Shown: positions 31,988-43,854, numbered from the stretch's first letter. The stretch is 64,000 nucleotides of DNA from Brachybacterium muris (GCF_016907455.1 NZ_JAFBCB010000001.1:1302001-1366000), one strand, 5' to 3'. Notes: generated by a model not told the origin, from the sequence alone. A program made the numbers and translations.

Positions 31988-33373
31988 ATGCCCCGCCCGT
32001 GGTCCGGCACGCGCCTTCGCCGCCTTCCCCTCCTGTCCCGTCGCGCCCCCGAACAGGTCATCGAGCAGGCACGATGGACCGGCACGCTGGTGACCGGCGG
32101 CATCGTCGCCGCGACCATGTTCACCCTCAGCGGAGGGCTGCTGACCCTCGGTGCGCGGATCATGGCGCGCCTGCCCCTGGTCCCGCAGCAGAGCCTTCGT
32201 CATCGCAGCGACATCGCGGTGCGGGCCGTCCACCCGGACAGGGTGCACCTGGACGCGGTGGGGGAGGCCACCCGGGGCGGGTACCTGGCGCTGCGACAGG
32301 CCGGTGGAGCCGCGCATGTGCGGCTCGGACCGGTGACGCACCGCCCCACCCCGACCACAGTGGCACGTCCGCTGCTGGGAACGGACGGGGAGGAGCCGCT
32401 GCGGGTGGACCGCGCCGCTGTCAACGGCTTCTACTGGTCCGGCTCCCCGATCACCGCCCACGGCTTCCCCACCGAGGAAGTGGAGATCGACTCCCCGGTG
32501 GGCAGGATGCCGGCCTGGCTGGTGCGCCCCGACCCCGCCTCGGGTGCAGCCGGGCGGCGCACCGAGGGCACCGGGCCGGGTCCTGACCAGGTCGAGACCT
32601 GGGCGATCCTGATTCACGGTCACGGCGCCGCTCGGGGCGAGGCGCTGCGCCTGATGCCGCTGCTGCGCAGCCTGGGCCTCGTGAGCCTCGCGATCACCTA
32701 TCGCAATGACACCGGGGCCCCGCCCTCGGCGGATCGCATGCACCACCTGGGCAGCGATGAATGGGAGGACACCGAGGCCGCGATCGCCTTCGCCCTTGCC
32801 CACGGTGCGCAGCGGATCGTGCTGGTGGGCTGGTCGATGGGCGGCGGGATCGCCCTGCGCACCTCCGTGCGGTCCGCCCACCGTGACCGCATCGCCACCC
32901 TGGTCCTGGACTCCCCGGCGGTGGACTGGCACGACATCCTCGGATACCACGCCGCGTCCCTGCGCGCCCCGGTGCCGATGCGCCACATCGCCATGTGGAT
33001 GATGACCTCCCCGCTCGGTGCACGCACCGTGCGGCTGCGCGAACCCCTGGCACTGCACGAGATGCGGCCCGAGTTCTACGGCGAGCACCTCGCCCACCCC
33101 ACCCTGCTGCTGCACGCGATGGACGATGCCACCGTGCCCCCCGGCCCCAGCAGGCACCTGGCCTCGCTGCGCCCGGACCTGGTGCGCTTCGTGCCCGTGG
33201 ACGGTGCCTCCCACACCCGCGAGTGGAACCTGGACCCAGCGCGGATCGAACGGATCGTGGCGCGCCACCTGGTGGGCACCCTGGGTCTGGACGTCGATGT
33301 GGACACCCTCGACCTGCCGGTGCGTGATCCCGCGGCACCACCGCTGCCGGGCTCCACTGGCGAACGGATCTGA
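31988..33373 (+). CDS. Alpha/beta hydrolase, membrane-associated
   Basis: 461 residues. One N-terminal hydrophobic segment (about 31-56, TLVTGGIVAATMFTLSGGLLT) suggests membrane anchoring. The hydrolase fold lies at about 150-440. Nucleophile S283 sits in GWSMGG, the acid is D379 or D380 in HAMDDATVP, the base is H409 in DGASHTREW, and the oxyanion loop is HGHGAARGE. It resembles acyl-peptidase/esterase-type proteins of actinobacteria; the substrate is not known. It has its own leaderless promoter. Confidence 0.82.
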   Translation: MPRPWSGTRLRRLPLLSRRAPEQVIEQARWTGTLVTGGIVAATMFTLSGGLLTLGARIMARLPLVPQQSLRHRSDIAVRAVHPDRVHLDAVGEATRGGYLALRQAGGAAHVRLGPVTHRPTPTTVARPLLGTDGEEPLRVDRAAVNGFYWSGSPITAHGFPTEEVEIDSPVGRMPAWLVRPDPASGAAGRRTEGTGPGPDQVETWAILIHGHGAARGEALRLMPLLRSLGLVSLAITYRNDTGAPPSADRMHHLGSDEWEDTEAAIAFALAHGAQRIVLVGWSMGGGIALRTSVRSAHRDRIATLVLDSPAVDWHDILGYHAASLRAPVPMRHIAMWMMTSPLGARTVRLREPLALHEMRPEFYGEHLAHPTLLLHAMDDATVPPGPSRHLASLRPDLVRFVPVDGASHTREWNLDPARIERIVARHLVGTLGLDVDVDTLDLPVRDPAAPPLPGSTGERI

Positions 33374-33398
33374 GCGCGGGCCCCGCCCGGCGCGCGGG

Positions 33399-34205
33399 TC
33401 AGAGCGGGCGGCGGTACCGGGTGATGGTGGCGTGCCGGCCCACCAGCAGGGAAGAGAGCTCCCAGCGCTGATCGTGCGCCTGCCCGTCGATCATCCGGGG
33501 TGACGGGCCGCCCACGGTGCGGTGGCTGACCGAGACGCACAGCTCATCCAGCAGGCCCTCCTCCGCGAGCCGGCCCAGGGTGCTCGGACCCCCCTCGGCC
33601 TGGATCCCCCGGTAGCCGCGCGCCACCAGGGACTCCACCGCTTCGCGCGCGCTTCCCGCGGCGATCACGTGCTCGGCGGGCATCCCTGAGCGCTCCTGCA
33701 CCCTTGCTGCATGCTCGGCAGGGGAGAGCAGGTAGGTGGGCCATTCGGCCTCGATCGAGGAGGGCAGCTCTCCGGTGCTGGTCCAGATCGCGAGTGCCGG
33801 ACGCGACCCCCCGGCAGGTCTGCGGGAAGGATCCAGCAGGTCACGGCGTCCCAGGGGGCGGCGGTAGTCCTCGGCGCGCACCGTCTGCGATCCCACCACC
33901 ACCACGTCCGTCAGGGCCCGCAGCACCCCGAACACGAAGGAGTCGTCGGGATTGCGCAGGGACCCACTGGTGCCGTCGGCGCCCGCCACGGCGCCGTCCA
34001 CGGTGGTGTTCATCATGGCCCGCACGTGCACCCGGTCCGGGGCATAGGCGTACAGCTCCGCCAACAGCGCAGCGCCTTGCTGATCGTGGGTGACCGGCAG
34101 TGGAGCGCTGAGGGGCACGCCATCGCGCCACAGCAGCTGAAGAGGGGCCTTGTCATCGGCTGCGGGGACGGGGGTCGGATCGGTGGCAGGGGACATGGTC
34201 ATCAC
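33399..34205 (-). CDS. Pyrimidine reductase family protein (RibD C-terminal-like)
   Basis: About 265-268 residues of the dihydrofolate-reductase-like RibD_C fold. Landmarks are VRAMMNTTVDGAVAG, VFGVLRALTDVVVVGSQTVRAEDYR and IQAEGGPSTLGRLAEEGLLDEL, the last being the EGGxxL cofactor loop. Standalone members are called pyrimidine reductases and may act in riboflavin synthesis or on another NADPH-dependent reduction; the deaminase half of RibD is absent. Start candidates are GTG 34205, ATG 34202 or ATG 34196; all are close. It is convergent with the hydrolase. Confidence 0.85.
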   Translation of the reverse strand: MMTMSPATDPTPVPAADDKAPLQLLWRDGVPLSAPLPVTHDQQGAALLAELYAYAPDRVHVRAMMNTTVDGAVAGADGTSGSLRNPDDSFVFGVLRALTDVVVVGSQTVRAEDYRRPLGRRDLLDPSRRPAGGSRPALAIWTSTGELPSSIEAEWPTYLLSPAEHAARVQERSGMPAEHVIAAGSAREAVESLVARGYRGIQAEGGPSTLGRLAEEGLLDELCVSVSHRTVGGPSPRMIDGQAHDQRWELSSLLVGRHATITRYRRPL

Positions 34206-34299
34206 CCTACGAGGTGGGGTGGATGCCCTGAGACGGTGCTCTGAGACGATGCTCTGAGGTGAGTGCCACTGCCCCGTACGACGGGGGCCGGCGCGCCCC

Positions 34300-34305
34300 T
34301 ACACT
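34300..34305 (+). promoter_or_regulatory. -10 element for leaderless zapE transcript
   Basis: TACACT lies seven bases before GTG 34313, the spacing expected for transcription starting at the start codon. It decides the choice of GTG 34313 over the upstream in-frame GTG 34259. Confidence 0.5.
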
Positions 34306-34312
34306 GGCCAGC

Positions 34313-35374
34313 GTGACTTCCGCGCTCGCCGATCGCCGCCCCGAACCCACCCTGGAACGCCTGCTGGCCGACCTGGTGCCCCCGCCGCGGTTCGCCGATG
34401 CCCGTCTGGACACCTACGTCCCCGATCCCGCGCACCCCTCGCAGGCCGAGGCCAAGGAGCGCATCACCGCCTTCGCCGCGCAGATCGGCGAGGGTGAGAA
34501 GAAGGGCGGCCTCCTGGACCGACTGGGGCTCGGCTCCAAGCGGCGCACCGACGCGGCGCGCGGCATCTACCTCGACGGCGGTTTCGGCGTGGGCAAGACC
34601 CACCTGCTCACCTCCCTTTTCCACGCCGTCGGCGGCAACCGCGTGTACGGCACCTTCGTGGAGTACACCAACATGGTGGGAGCCCTGGGCTTCCAGAAGG
34701 CGCTGGACCAGCTGGCGCAGTCGCAGCTGGTGTGCATCGACGAGTTCGAGCTGGACGACCCCGGTGACACGCTGCTGATGAGCCGACTGATCCGGGAGCT
34801 GTCCGATCGGGGCGTGGCGGTGGCCGCCACCTCCAACACCCTGCCCGAGGCGCTGGGGGAGGGACGCTTCGCCGCCCAGGACTTCCTGCGCGAGATCCAG
34901 TCGATGTCGGAGCGCTTCGAGGTGATGCGCATCGACGGCCAGGACTACCGCCGTCGTGACGGCGCCGTCAACATCCGCGCCCTCCCGCAGGCTGCGGTCT
35001 CAGCCCACGCCCGGACCGGGTCCGGCGCCACCCTGGACTCCTTCGACGAGCTGCTCGCGCATCTGGCCCGGGTCCATCCCTCACGCTACGGCGCGATGAT
35101 CGACGACGTCACCTGCGCGCACCTGACAGGGGTCCGGCGGGTGGACTCGCACAACGACGCCCTGCGCCTGGTGGTGCTGGTGGACCGGCTGTACGACCGG
35201 AAGGTGCCGGTGCCCGTCTCCGCGGCCGACGGCGGTGATGTCCTCGAGCACCTCTACTCCGAGGATCTGCTGGGCAGCGGGTACCGCAAGAAGTACTACC
35301 GCTCCCTCTCGCGCCTGGCGTCCCTGGCCACCGACGGGGCCGCCCTGGTGGAAGACGGGGGCGACCCTTCCTGA
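34313..35374 (+). CDS. zapE: ZapE/AFG1-family cell-division ATPase
   Basis: 353 residues. AAA-type ATPase with Walker A GGFGVGKT (89-96), Walker B CIDEFELDD (141-149) and downstream SNTLPEALGEGRFAAQDFLREI. In E. coli, ZapE affects the Z-ring under stress; AFG1 in mitochondria helps turn over respiratory subunits. Either could apply here. The protein is cytoplasmic. The chosen GTG follows a -10 box directly and gives TSALADRRPEPTLERLL, the family N-terminus. Confidence 0.88.
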   Translation: MTSALADRRPEPTLERLLADLVPPPRFADARLDTYVPDPAHPSQAEAKERITAFAAQIGEGEKKGGLLDRLGLGSKRRTDAARGIYLDGGFGVGKTHLLTSLFHAVGGNRVYGTFVEYTNMVGALGFQKALDQLAQSQLVCIDEFELDDPGDTLLMSRLIRELSDRGVAVAATSNTLPEALGEGRFAAQDFLREIQSMSERFEVMRIDGQDYRRRDGAVNIRALPQAAVSAHARTGSGATLDSFDELLAHLARVHPSRYGAMIDDVTCAHLTGVRRVDSHNDALRLVVLVDRLYDRKVPVPVSAADGGDVLEHLYSEDLLGSGYRKKYYRSLSRLASLATDGAALVEDGGDPS

Positions 35375-35413
35375 GCGTCCGCTGCGCGGCGCGTGCCCGC
35401 AGCGCAGCGCCGT

Positions 35414-35438
35414 CGGCTCACACGGCCGCGGTGAGCCG
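35414..35438. terminator. Possible bidirectional terminator hairpin between zapE and treZ
   Basis: CGGCTCAC (35414-35421), a 9-nt loop and GTGAGCCG (35431-35438) form an 8-bp stem in the gap between convergent genes. There is no T-run, so it is only a candidate. Confidence 0.35.
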
Positions 35439-35500
35439 CACCATGGGGATCAGCCGGTAGCCCGGGATGCGTGGGCGGTCAGGCCCGGGTCATCCCGCCA

Positions 35501-37300
35501 TCAGCTGCGGGTCACCACCACGCCGGGCCCGTCCAGGTGCAGGCCGGCCGTCTCATCGACCGCCACCTGACCGAAGGCGGCCAGCACCTCACGCGGCGCG
35601 GAGCCCGTCTCCAGCCCACCGTCGCCGCGATGGGCGAGGATCTCGATGCTCCCGCGACGCAGCAGCACCGCGTCCTCGGAGAGCACCTCCGCCTCGACAC
35701 GCCGCAGATCGGGGTCCCGCAGCTCGGGGTGCTCGCGACGCAGTGCGATCAGGGTGCGGTACCAGGCGAGCATGCGAGCGTGGTCACCCTCGGTGCGCTC
35801 CTGCCACTGCAGCATCGACTGCTCGAAGGAACCGCGATCCTGCGGGTCGAACACCTGGTCCGCCCAGCCCATCGCCGCGAACTCCTCGGCGCGGCCCGCG
35901 CTGACCAGGGCACCCAGCTCCTCGTCGTGATCGGTGAAGTACGCGAACGGCGTGGAGGCCGCCCACTCCTCGCCCTGGAACAGCATCGGGGTGCCCGGGC
36001 CCAGCAGCACCAGGGCGATCGCCGCGGCATGCCGGGCGGGGTCCAGGCCGTGGTGGATGCGGTCTCCGCGGGCCCGGTTGCCCACCTGGTCGTGGTTCTG
36101 CAGGAACGTGACGAAGGAGTGTCCGTCGTAGTGCGGTGAGGCCGGGTCCACCGGCGCACCCCACTGCCTGCCGCGGAAGGTGGACCAGGTGCCCGTGTGC
36201 CGGAACATGCCGGTGAGCACGCGCGTGAGCACCTCGGAGCTGCCGAAGTCCGCGTAGTAGCCGCGCTGCTCGCCCGTGATCCAGGCGTGCACGCCGTGGT
36301 GCACGTCGTCGGCCCACTGCATGTCCATGCCGAGACCGGAGGCGGAGGTGGGGGTGACGGTGGCCGGTTGGTTCCGGTCCGATTCCGCGATCAGCGTCAG
36401 CTCGCGTCCCGTCTCCTGCGACCACGCGTCCACGGTGTCGGAGAGCTCGGCCAGGAAGTGCCGGGAGGATCGGTCGCGCAGCTCGTGCACGGCGTCCAGG
36501 CGCAGGCCGTCCAGTCCCATGTCCACCAGCCAGTGCCGCGCCGATCCCAGCAGGAAGTCCCTCACCTCGCGCGCGGCCTCCTGGTCCAGGTTCACCGCCG
36601 GGCCCCACGGGGTCTGATAGGCGTCGGTGAAGTACGGACCGAACATGCCCAGGTAGTTGCCGGCCGGCCCCAGGTGGTTGTGCACCACGTCCAGCACCAC
36701 CGCGAGACCGCGCCGATGGGCGGCCTGCACGAAGCGGGCCAGGCCTGCGGGGCCCCCGTAGGAGGCGTGGGTGGCGTACAGCCCCACTCCGTCGTAGCCC
36801 CAGCCGCGGTCACCGGGGAATGCGGCCACGGGCATCAGCTCGACCGCGTCCACCCCCAGCTCCACCAGCTCGTCGAGCCGCTCGATCGCCGAGTCGAAGG
36901 TGCCGCCGCGACCGTCCGGGCCGGGCGTGAACGTGCCCACGTGCATCTCGTAGAGCACGGCGCCGCGCAGGCTGCGGCCGCTCCAGTCGGTCTCCCGTTG
37001 CAGCAGCGCGGGGTCGATCACCTCGCTGTCGGCGTGCACCCCGTCCGGCTGGGACAGGGAGCGGGGGTCCGGGACCCAGGGGCCGTCGCCGTCCAGGCGG
37101 AACGCATAGCGGGCACCTGGCCGCGCAGGCACCTCGGGCAGGCGGTGCCACCCATCGGTCTGGGCCTGCATCTCATGCTCGGCGCCGTCGATGCGGATCT
37201 GCACGCGGGAGGCCGACGGGGCCCACACCTCGTAGCGGTCGTGGCGCCGGGGCGCCACGGGGCTCTCCTGACGTGCGCGGTCGCTGTCGGTGGGGGTCAT
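35501..37300 (-). CDS. treZ: Malto-oligosyltrehalose trehalohydrolase
   Basis: 599 residues. GH13 enzyme that releases trehalose from maltooligosyl-trehalose. An N-terminal beta domain (YEVWAPSASRVQIRIDG) precedes the barrel with VVHNHLGPAGNYL, nucleophile D269 in GLRLDAVHEL, acid/base E306 in LIAESD and the transition-state Asp in LQNHDQVGNRA. Length and order are typical of TreZ. The ATG at 37300 overlaps the treY stop (ATGA), and the cluster order treX-treY-treZ supports the call. Confidence 0.95.
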   Translation of the reverse strand: MTPTDSDRARQESPVAPRRHDRYEVWAPSASRVQIRIDGAEHEMQAQTDGWHRLPEVPARPGARYAFRLDGDGPWVPDPRSLSQPDGVHADSEVIDPALLQRETDWSGRSLRGAVLYEMHVGTFTPGPDGRGGTFDSAIERLDELVELGVDAVELMPVAAFPGDRGWGYDGVGLYATHASYGGPAGLARFVQAAHRRGLAVVLDVVHNHLGPAGNYLGMFGPYFTDAYQTPWGPAVNLDQEAAREVRDFLLGSARHWLVDMGLDGLRLDAVHELRDRSSRHFLAELSDTVDAWSQETGRELTLIAESDRNQPATVTPTSASGLGMDMQWADDVHHGVHAWITGEQRGYYADFGSSEVLTRVLTGMFRHTGTWSTFRGRQWGAPVDPASPHYDGHSFVTFLQNHDQVGNRARGDRIHHGLDPARHAAAIALVLLGPGTPMLFQGEEWAASTPFAYFTDHDEELGALVSAGRAEEFAAMGWADQVFDPQDRGSFEQSMLQWQERTEGDHARMLAWYRTLIALRREHPELRDPDLRRVEAEVLSEDAVLLRRGSIEILAHRGDGGLETGSAPREVLAAFGQVAVDETAGLHLDGPGVVVTRS

Positions 37301-39852
37301 GCCGTCCTCTCGGGGTTGTCGCTCTCCTGCTCGGAGGGGGTCTCATCCGCTGCGGTGCGCACCAGCAGCGCCACCGGCCACTCGGCGAGCAGGGACGACA
37401 GTGCCAGCTGGCCGCCCCGGTGCTCCGTGCCGGTCAGAGCGTTCCGCCACTGCCCCTTCGGCAGGGCGATCCACGCCTCGCCCCAGCCGCCGCGCTGGGA
37501 CAGGCCATGGGCGAGGCGCGTGGCCACGGTCACCACGTCGAGCTCGCCGTCGCCGTGGGCGCGGCCGAAGGCGAAGGCGTGCCCGGTGGTGGTGGGCAGC
37601 GGGCGGTAGCTCGCCTCACGGCCCTGGAACAGCTCCGGGCGTTCCTTCCGCAGGGTGAGGGCGCGGTGGGTGAGCCACAGCTTCTCGTCGCCGATGCCGT
37701 CCGGGCCCGCACCGTCGATCATCCGCTCCAGGCGCTGCTGGTGCAGGGCATGGTCCACGGGGCGGCGGTTGTCGGGGTCCACCAGGGACAGGTCGATCGT
37801 CTCGTTGCCCTGGTACACGTCCGGCACCCCGGGCATGGTCAGCTGGATCAGCTTCTGGCCCAGGATCGTCGAGCGCTGCGAGGAAAGAGTGCGGCGCGTC
37901 CAGTCCGTGAGGATCGCGTCCACCTGCTCGCTGGCCAGCGCGGCCCGGCCCAGCTCGAGCACCTGGGTCTCGTACTCGGCGTCCTGCTCGGTCCAGGTGG
38001 TGTGCACCTTGGCCTCGCGCATCGCCTTGGTCAGATAGCCGTCCAGACGCTCGACGGTGATGCGCTCCGCGCCGGAGCCGGGCAGGTCCCAGCAGCCAGC
38101 GAGGGTCTGCCACAGCAGCAGCTCCATCGCACCGTCGACGCGGTCGCCGCGGTGCTCGGCCGTGGCCTGGTCCAGCGCCTGCACCGTGAGCGCCCACTCC
38201 AGGGGGAGCTCGGTGAGCACGGCCAGGCGCGCCCGCACGTCCTCACTGCGCTTGGTGTCGTGGGTGGACAGCGTGGTCATCGCATCGGGGCGGGTGCGCA
38301 GCATGGTGGCGGCGTGGTCGTGGACCGCATCGGGCTCCACCCCGATCCGATCCGGGTCCGAGCCCACCTCGTTGACGGCCACGAAGCGGGTGAAGCGGTA
38401 GAAGGCGGTGTCCTCCAGGGCCTTGGCGTGCACCGGGCCGCAGGTCTGGGCGAAGCGCACGATCACCTCGGCCCGCTCCGCACTCGAGGTGCGGCCGGCG
38501 CTACCCACCTCGTCGCCGCACACCAGGGCCACCACGACTTCCAGGGCGGCCAGCACGTCCTCGTCCTCGCCCAGCATGCGGCGGGCCCGGGCGGCGGCAT
38601 GCTCGATCACGGCCCGCTCGGAGCCGGAGGCCGGCTCACCCGGGACGATGTACGCCCGGTAGCGGTCCATGGAGCTCAGCAGTGCGACGACGACCCGCTG
38701 GATGTTGCGGCGGGTGGTGTCGCGCAGGCGGATGTCCTCCTGGCAGATGCGGTGAATCAGGGTGGTGAGCCGTTCGATCTCCGCCCACAGGCTGGTGGTG
38801 ACGATCAGCTCGGTGGCCTCCTCGGCCACCTCCTCGAAGGGCCGCTGGTCGCCGGTGCGGCGTTGCCACAGGTGGGTGAGCCCGAGCGCGCCGTGCGGTT
38901 CGTGGAACAGGCCGCCCACCCGCCACAGGGCGTCGTAGCCGGTGGTGCCGGCGCAGGGGAAGTCCCCGGGCAGCTGCTCCTCGCCCTCCAGGATCTTCTC
39001 CACCACGGTCCAGGCCCCGCCGGTGGCACGGTCGAGGTCCCGCAGGTACCCGCGGGGATCGGCCAGGCCGTCGGGGTGGTCGATGCGGTAGCCGTCGATG
39101 ATGCCCTCGGCCTGCAGGCGCAGCAGCGTTGCGTGGGTGGCCTCGAACACCTCCGGCAGCTCCACCCGCACCGCAACGAGGGTGTTGACGTCGAAGAAGC
39201 GCCGGTAGTTCAGCTCCTCGTCGGAGACCTTCCAGTACGCCAGGCGGTACCACTGGCGGTCCAGCAGGTCCGCCAGGCCCAGGTGCTCGGTGCCGGCGGC
39301 GATCGGCAGCACGTTGTCGTAGTACCGCACCACCTGCTCCTCCAGCACGGAGCCGTCCGGCTGGGGGATCTCGGCGGTGCCCACCGAGATTTCCCCGTCG
39401 GCCAGCACCGCACCGATCGGGCGGCCCAGCACAGGCACCAGCACCGACAGCTCCGCGGAGGCGTCAAGATCGAACCAGTCCGCATACGGGGAGGCAGGCC
39501 CTTCCTTCAGCACCGACCACAGGGCGCGGTTGTGCCAGATCGGGGTGGGGATCGCCATGTGGTTGGGCACCACGTCGACGATCAGCCCCATGCCGTGGGC
39601 GTGCGCGGCATCGGCGAGGCGGCGCAGGGCCGCCTCACCGCCGATCTCCTCGCTGATGCGGGTGTGGTCCACCACGTCGTAGCCGTGCACGGAACCCGGC
39701 GCCGCCTGCAGCACGGGGGAGCAGAAGATGTGCCCCACGCCCAGACGCGCCAGGTACGGCACCAGGGCGGCACCGTCGTCGGCCGTGAACCCGGCATGCA
39801 GCTGCAGCCGGTACGTGGAGGTAGGGACGGTGGACTGTCTCTCGTCGGTCAC
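37297..39852 (-). CDS. treY: Malto-oligosyltrehalose synthase
   Basis: 851 residues. GH13 enzyme that turns the reducing end of a maltodextrin into a trehalose unit. The barrel has DVVPNHM (93-99), the nucleophile D258 in DGYRIDHPDGLADP, E285 in VVEKILEGEEQLP, and a late LSTHDTKRSEDVRAR motif. A large insertion of helical segments is characteristic of TreY. It feeds treZ, whose start overlaps its stop. The ATG at 39852 fits the start STYRLQLHAGF of the family. Confidence 0.95.
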   Translation of the reverse strand: MTDERQSTVPTSTYRLQLHAGFTADDGAALVPYLARLGVGHIFCSPVLQAAPGSVHGYDVVDHTRISEEIGGEAALRRLADAAHAHGMGLIVDVVPNHMAIPTPIWHNRALWSVLKEGPASPYADWFDLDASAELSVLVPVLGRPIGAVLADGEISVGTAEIPQPDGSVLEEQVVRYYDNVLPIAAGTEHLGLADLLDRQWYRLAYWKVSDEELNYRRFFDVNTLVAVRVELPEVFEATHATLLRLQAEGIIDGYRIDHPDGLADPRGYLRDLDRATGGAWTVVEKILEGEEQLPGDFPCAGTTGYDALWRVGGLFHEPHGALGLTHLWQRRTGDQRPFEEVAEEATELIVTTSLWAEIERLTTLIHRICQEDIRLRDTTRRNIQRVVVALLSSMDRYRAYIVPGEPASGSERAVIEHAAARARRMLGEDEDVLAALEVVVALVCGDEVGSAGRTSSAERAEVIVRFAQTCGPVHAKALEDTAFYRFTRFVAVNEVGSDPDRIGVEPDAVHDHAATMLRTRPDAMTTLSTHDTKRSEDVRARLAVLTELPLEWALTVQALDQATAEHRGDRVDGAMELLLWQTLAGCWDLPGSGAERITVERLDGYLTKAMREAKVHTTWTEQDAEYETQVLELGRAALASEQVDAILTDWTRRTLSSQRSTILGQKLIQLTMPGVPDVYQGNETIDLSLVDPDNRRPVDHALHQQRLERMIDGAGPDGIGDEKLWLTHRALTLRKERPELFQGREASYRPLPTTTGHAFAFGRAHGDGELDVVTVATRLAHGLSQRGGWGEAWIALPKGQWRNALTGTEHRGGQLALSSLLAEWPVALLVRTAADETPSEQESDNPERTA

Positions 39853-39917
39853 AGGGTCTCTTCCTCGGATGTGGTCAGGCGGTCAGGTGCCGTCGGACGC
39901 CGCGGGACGTCGCGGGA

Positions 39918-42083
<2,166 letters not shown>

Positions 42084-42089
42084 GGGGTC

Positions 42090-42095
42090 AGATTA
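42090..42095 (-). promoter_or_regulatory. -10 element for leaderless glgX/treXYZ transcript
   Basis: TAATCT on the minus strand ends seven bases before the glgX ATG at 42083. No Shine-Dalgarno is present. It is the probable promoter of the trehalose cluster. Confidence 0.5.
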
Positions 42096-42246
42096 GCGGC
42101 ACGACCTGACGATCCTGTGCGTGTCCGAACGCGCCCCGCGGAGAAGGAGCGCAATCTCTCGTCGGCAGCACAAGAAGAGGGGCGGGCGAGTGTGTTGTGA
42201 GCAGCGCCCGGAGTGCGTGGAGTGAGCGGGGCACGGCGGGCGTGCC

Positions 42247-43065
42247 TCAGGCTCCTGGACCGTGCAGGTGTGCTAGGCCCTCCCGCAGGGCGCGGAACCA
42301 GCGGTACTCGTACTCGGATCGGGGGACCCGCAGCGCGTCCTCGCACCAGCGGCCGAGCTCCTCGACGGACCAATGCCCCTGCCTGACCAGGGCGGGGATG
42401 ACATAGGTGCGCAGCCCGTGCCCGTGGCGGTCCAGGTTCGACTCGTCCGTCTGCGCGGCCGAGGCTCCCTTGACGCCCGGCACCTGGAACAGCAGCGGAA
42501 GAGTGGTGCGGATCAGCACGGGGCGGGCCTCGAGGTAGCGCAGGAGGTGTGCCCCGGAGGACTGCGGCGCCCATGAGATCAGGGCCAGCACGGCCCCCTG
42601 CTGGGTCGGGGGAGGGAGCAAGTCTCGATGGGCCCAGTCGAACATCGCCTCAATACCGCGGTTGGCGTCCACGGCTCTCGGCCGCCGAGCAAAGCGGGTT
42701 GACCACTCCTCGACGAACACCGGCAGGTCGCCGGGGAACAGGCGGGGGAGCATGTCGCGGGCAACGCGGAGGTCCAGGGTGTTCAGCTTCGCGGCGGCAG
42801 CCGGACCGGAGGCGGCGATCAGCCGGACCACGTCGGCGGCATCGCCGTGGTGGCTGTCGAGTTCCCCGTTCCAGTGGTTAGGATCCTCCGCTCCTCCCGG
42901 GGCGGCGAGGGCCGCGCGCGCCGAGGGGATCAGTGCCCGCCCGATCCTGCGTCGTGCGGTGAGGGGGAGTGTCTCGACGATCTCGAGGAGGATGTGGGCC
43001 TGACCCTCGCGCAGCGCGCTACGAGCGTTCTCGAGGGTGGAACCTGCGGGATCAGGGTGGTTCAT
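42247..43065 (-). CDS. Hypothetical protein, helical
   Basis: 272 residues, soluble, alpha-helical throughout (REGQAHILLEIVETLPLTAR, LNTLDLRVARDMLPRLFPGD). It has no signal or membrane segment. I do not recognise the family. It has a Trp-rich C-terminal third (HWSVEELGRWCEDAL, YEYRWFRALREGLAHL). It could be a shortened version of a larger helical-repeat protein. It is isolated between glgX and tRNA genes. Confidence 0.6.
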   Translation of the reverse strand: MNHPDPAGSTLENARSALREGQAHILLEIVETLPLTARRRIGRALIPSARAALAAPGGAEDPNHWNGELDSHHGDAADVVRLIAASGPAAAAKLNTLDLRVARDMLPRLFPGDLPVFVEEWSTRFARRPRAVDANRGIEAMFDWAHRDLLPPPTQQGAVLALISWAPQSSGAHLLRYLEARPVLIRTTLPLLFQVPGVKGASAAQTDESNLDRHGHGLRTYVIPALVRQGHWSVEELGRWCEDALRVPRSEYEYRWFRALREGLAHLHGPGA

Positions 43066-43111
43066 CGGGCGATCATCTCCGTCGATGCAGCCACGGACGC
43101 GAACGTCCTGG

Positions 43112-43183
43112 TGGGCGATACTGGGATCGAACCAGTGACCTCTTCCGTGTCAGGGAAGCGCGCTACCGCTGCGCCAATCGCCC
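43112..43183 (-). tRNA. tRNA-Val (GAC)
   Basis: 72-nt cloverleaf, acceptor GGGCGAT paired with ATCGCCC, discriminator A, T-loop GGTTCGATCCC. The anticodon stem CTTCC..GGAAG encloses anticodon GAC. Identical to the plus-strand copy at 43955. CCA is not encoded. Confidence 0.95.
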
Positions 43184-43234
43184 GCGGGGTGGGACCTGGT
43201 GGTCCGTCCCTGCCGCGCCCGAGGGCGACGGTGG

Positions 43235-43305
43235 AGGTGGGTACGGGATTCGAACCCGTGTACACGGCTTTGCAGGCCGTTGCCTCGCCTCTCGGCCAAC
43301 CCACC
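43235..43305 (-). tRNA. tRNA-Cys (GCA)
   Basis: 71-nt cloverleaf with acceptor GGTGGGT/ACCCACC and discriminator U, usual for tRNA-Cys. The anticodon stem ACGGC..GCCGT encloses GCA. Confidence 0.95.
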
Positions 43306-43369
43306 ACGATGCTTGCGCATCTTATGGAAAAGGCGCTCCCGACAGTGATGTCGGGTGCGCCGCTCCCGG

Positions 43370-43442
43370 AGCGGACGACGGGACTCGAACCCGCGACCCT
43401 CACCTTGGCAAGGTGATGCTCTACCAACTGAGCCACGTCCGC
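43370..43442 (-). tRNA. tRNA-Gly (GCC)
   Basis: 73-nt cloverleaf, acceptor GCGGACG/CGTCCGC, discriminator U, anticodon GCC in CACCTTGCCAAGGTG. Identical to the plus-strand copy at 43855. Confidence 0.95.
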
Positions 43443-43489
43443 AATGCGTTGTCCACGGTTTCCCCGGAGGGACTGCGTGAACCTCGCCG

Positions 43490-43561
43490 TGGGCGATACT
43501 GGGATCGAACCAGTGACCTCTTCCGTGTGAAGGAAGCGCGCTACCGCTGCGCCAATCGCCC
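43490..43561 (-). tRNA. tRNA-Val (CAC)
   Basis: 72-nt cloverleaf, identical to tRNA-Val(GAC) except for two bases in the anticodon loop (TTCAC instead of CTGAC). It is first in the minus-strand tRNA operon (Val-CAC, Gly, Cys, Val-GAC). An upstream TAATAT on the minus strand at 43615-43610 is a possible -10. Confidence 0.95.
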
Positions 43562-43854
43562 TCAGGTGCTTCCACCCTCGGTGCCCGCCCTCTCAGGCGG
43601 ACCTCCAGAATATTACACGCTTCTCGGGGTGACCCGTGCATCTGGGGGTGTGAGCTACGCCCCGTCGGCGGCCGGCCCGGCTCGTGGGTGCTAACCCTGC
43701 ACGGTGGGGGTCCTTCTATGACGGGTGTGCCGGCGGCCGCGACAGGCGTGCCGATGGCCGCGCCGCCCGGTGACCTCTGCCACGAGGGGCCGCATGCGTT
43801 TGCGCACTGAACCGCGGGAGCACTAGGGTGTTCCTTCGTCGGCCTGGCCGATGT
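43562..43854. promoter_or_regulatory. Divergent promoter region between two tRNA operons
   Basis: About 290 nt without a gene. For the plus side, TTGCGC at 43800-43805 and TAGGGT at 43824-43829 (18-nt spacing) form a likely promoter. For the minus side, TAATAT (43615-43610) is the best -10. Nothing else is evident. Confidence 0.5.

Noticed and set aside
42969..43694. Plus-strand frame of 241 codons across four tRNA genes
   Set aside because: The sequence is explained by tRNAs; the frame repeats the translation of the tRNA arms.
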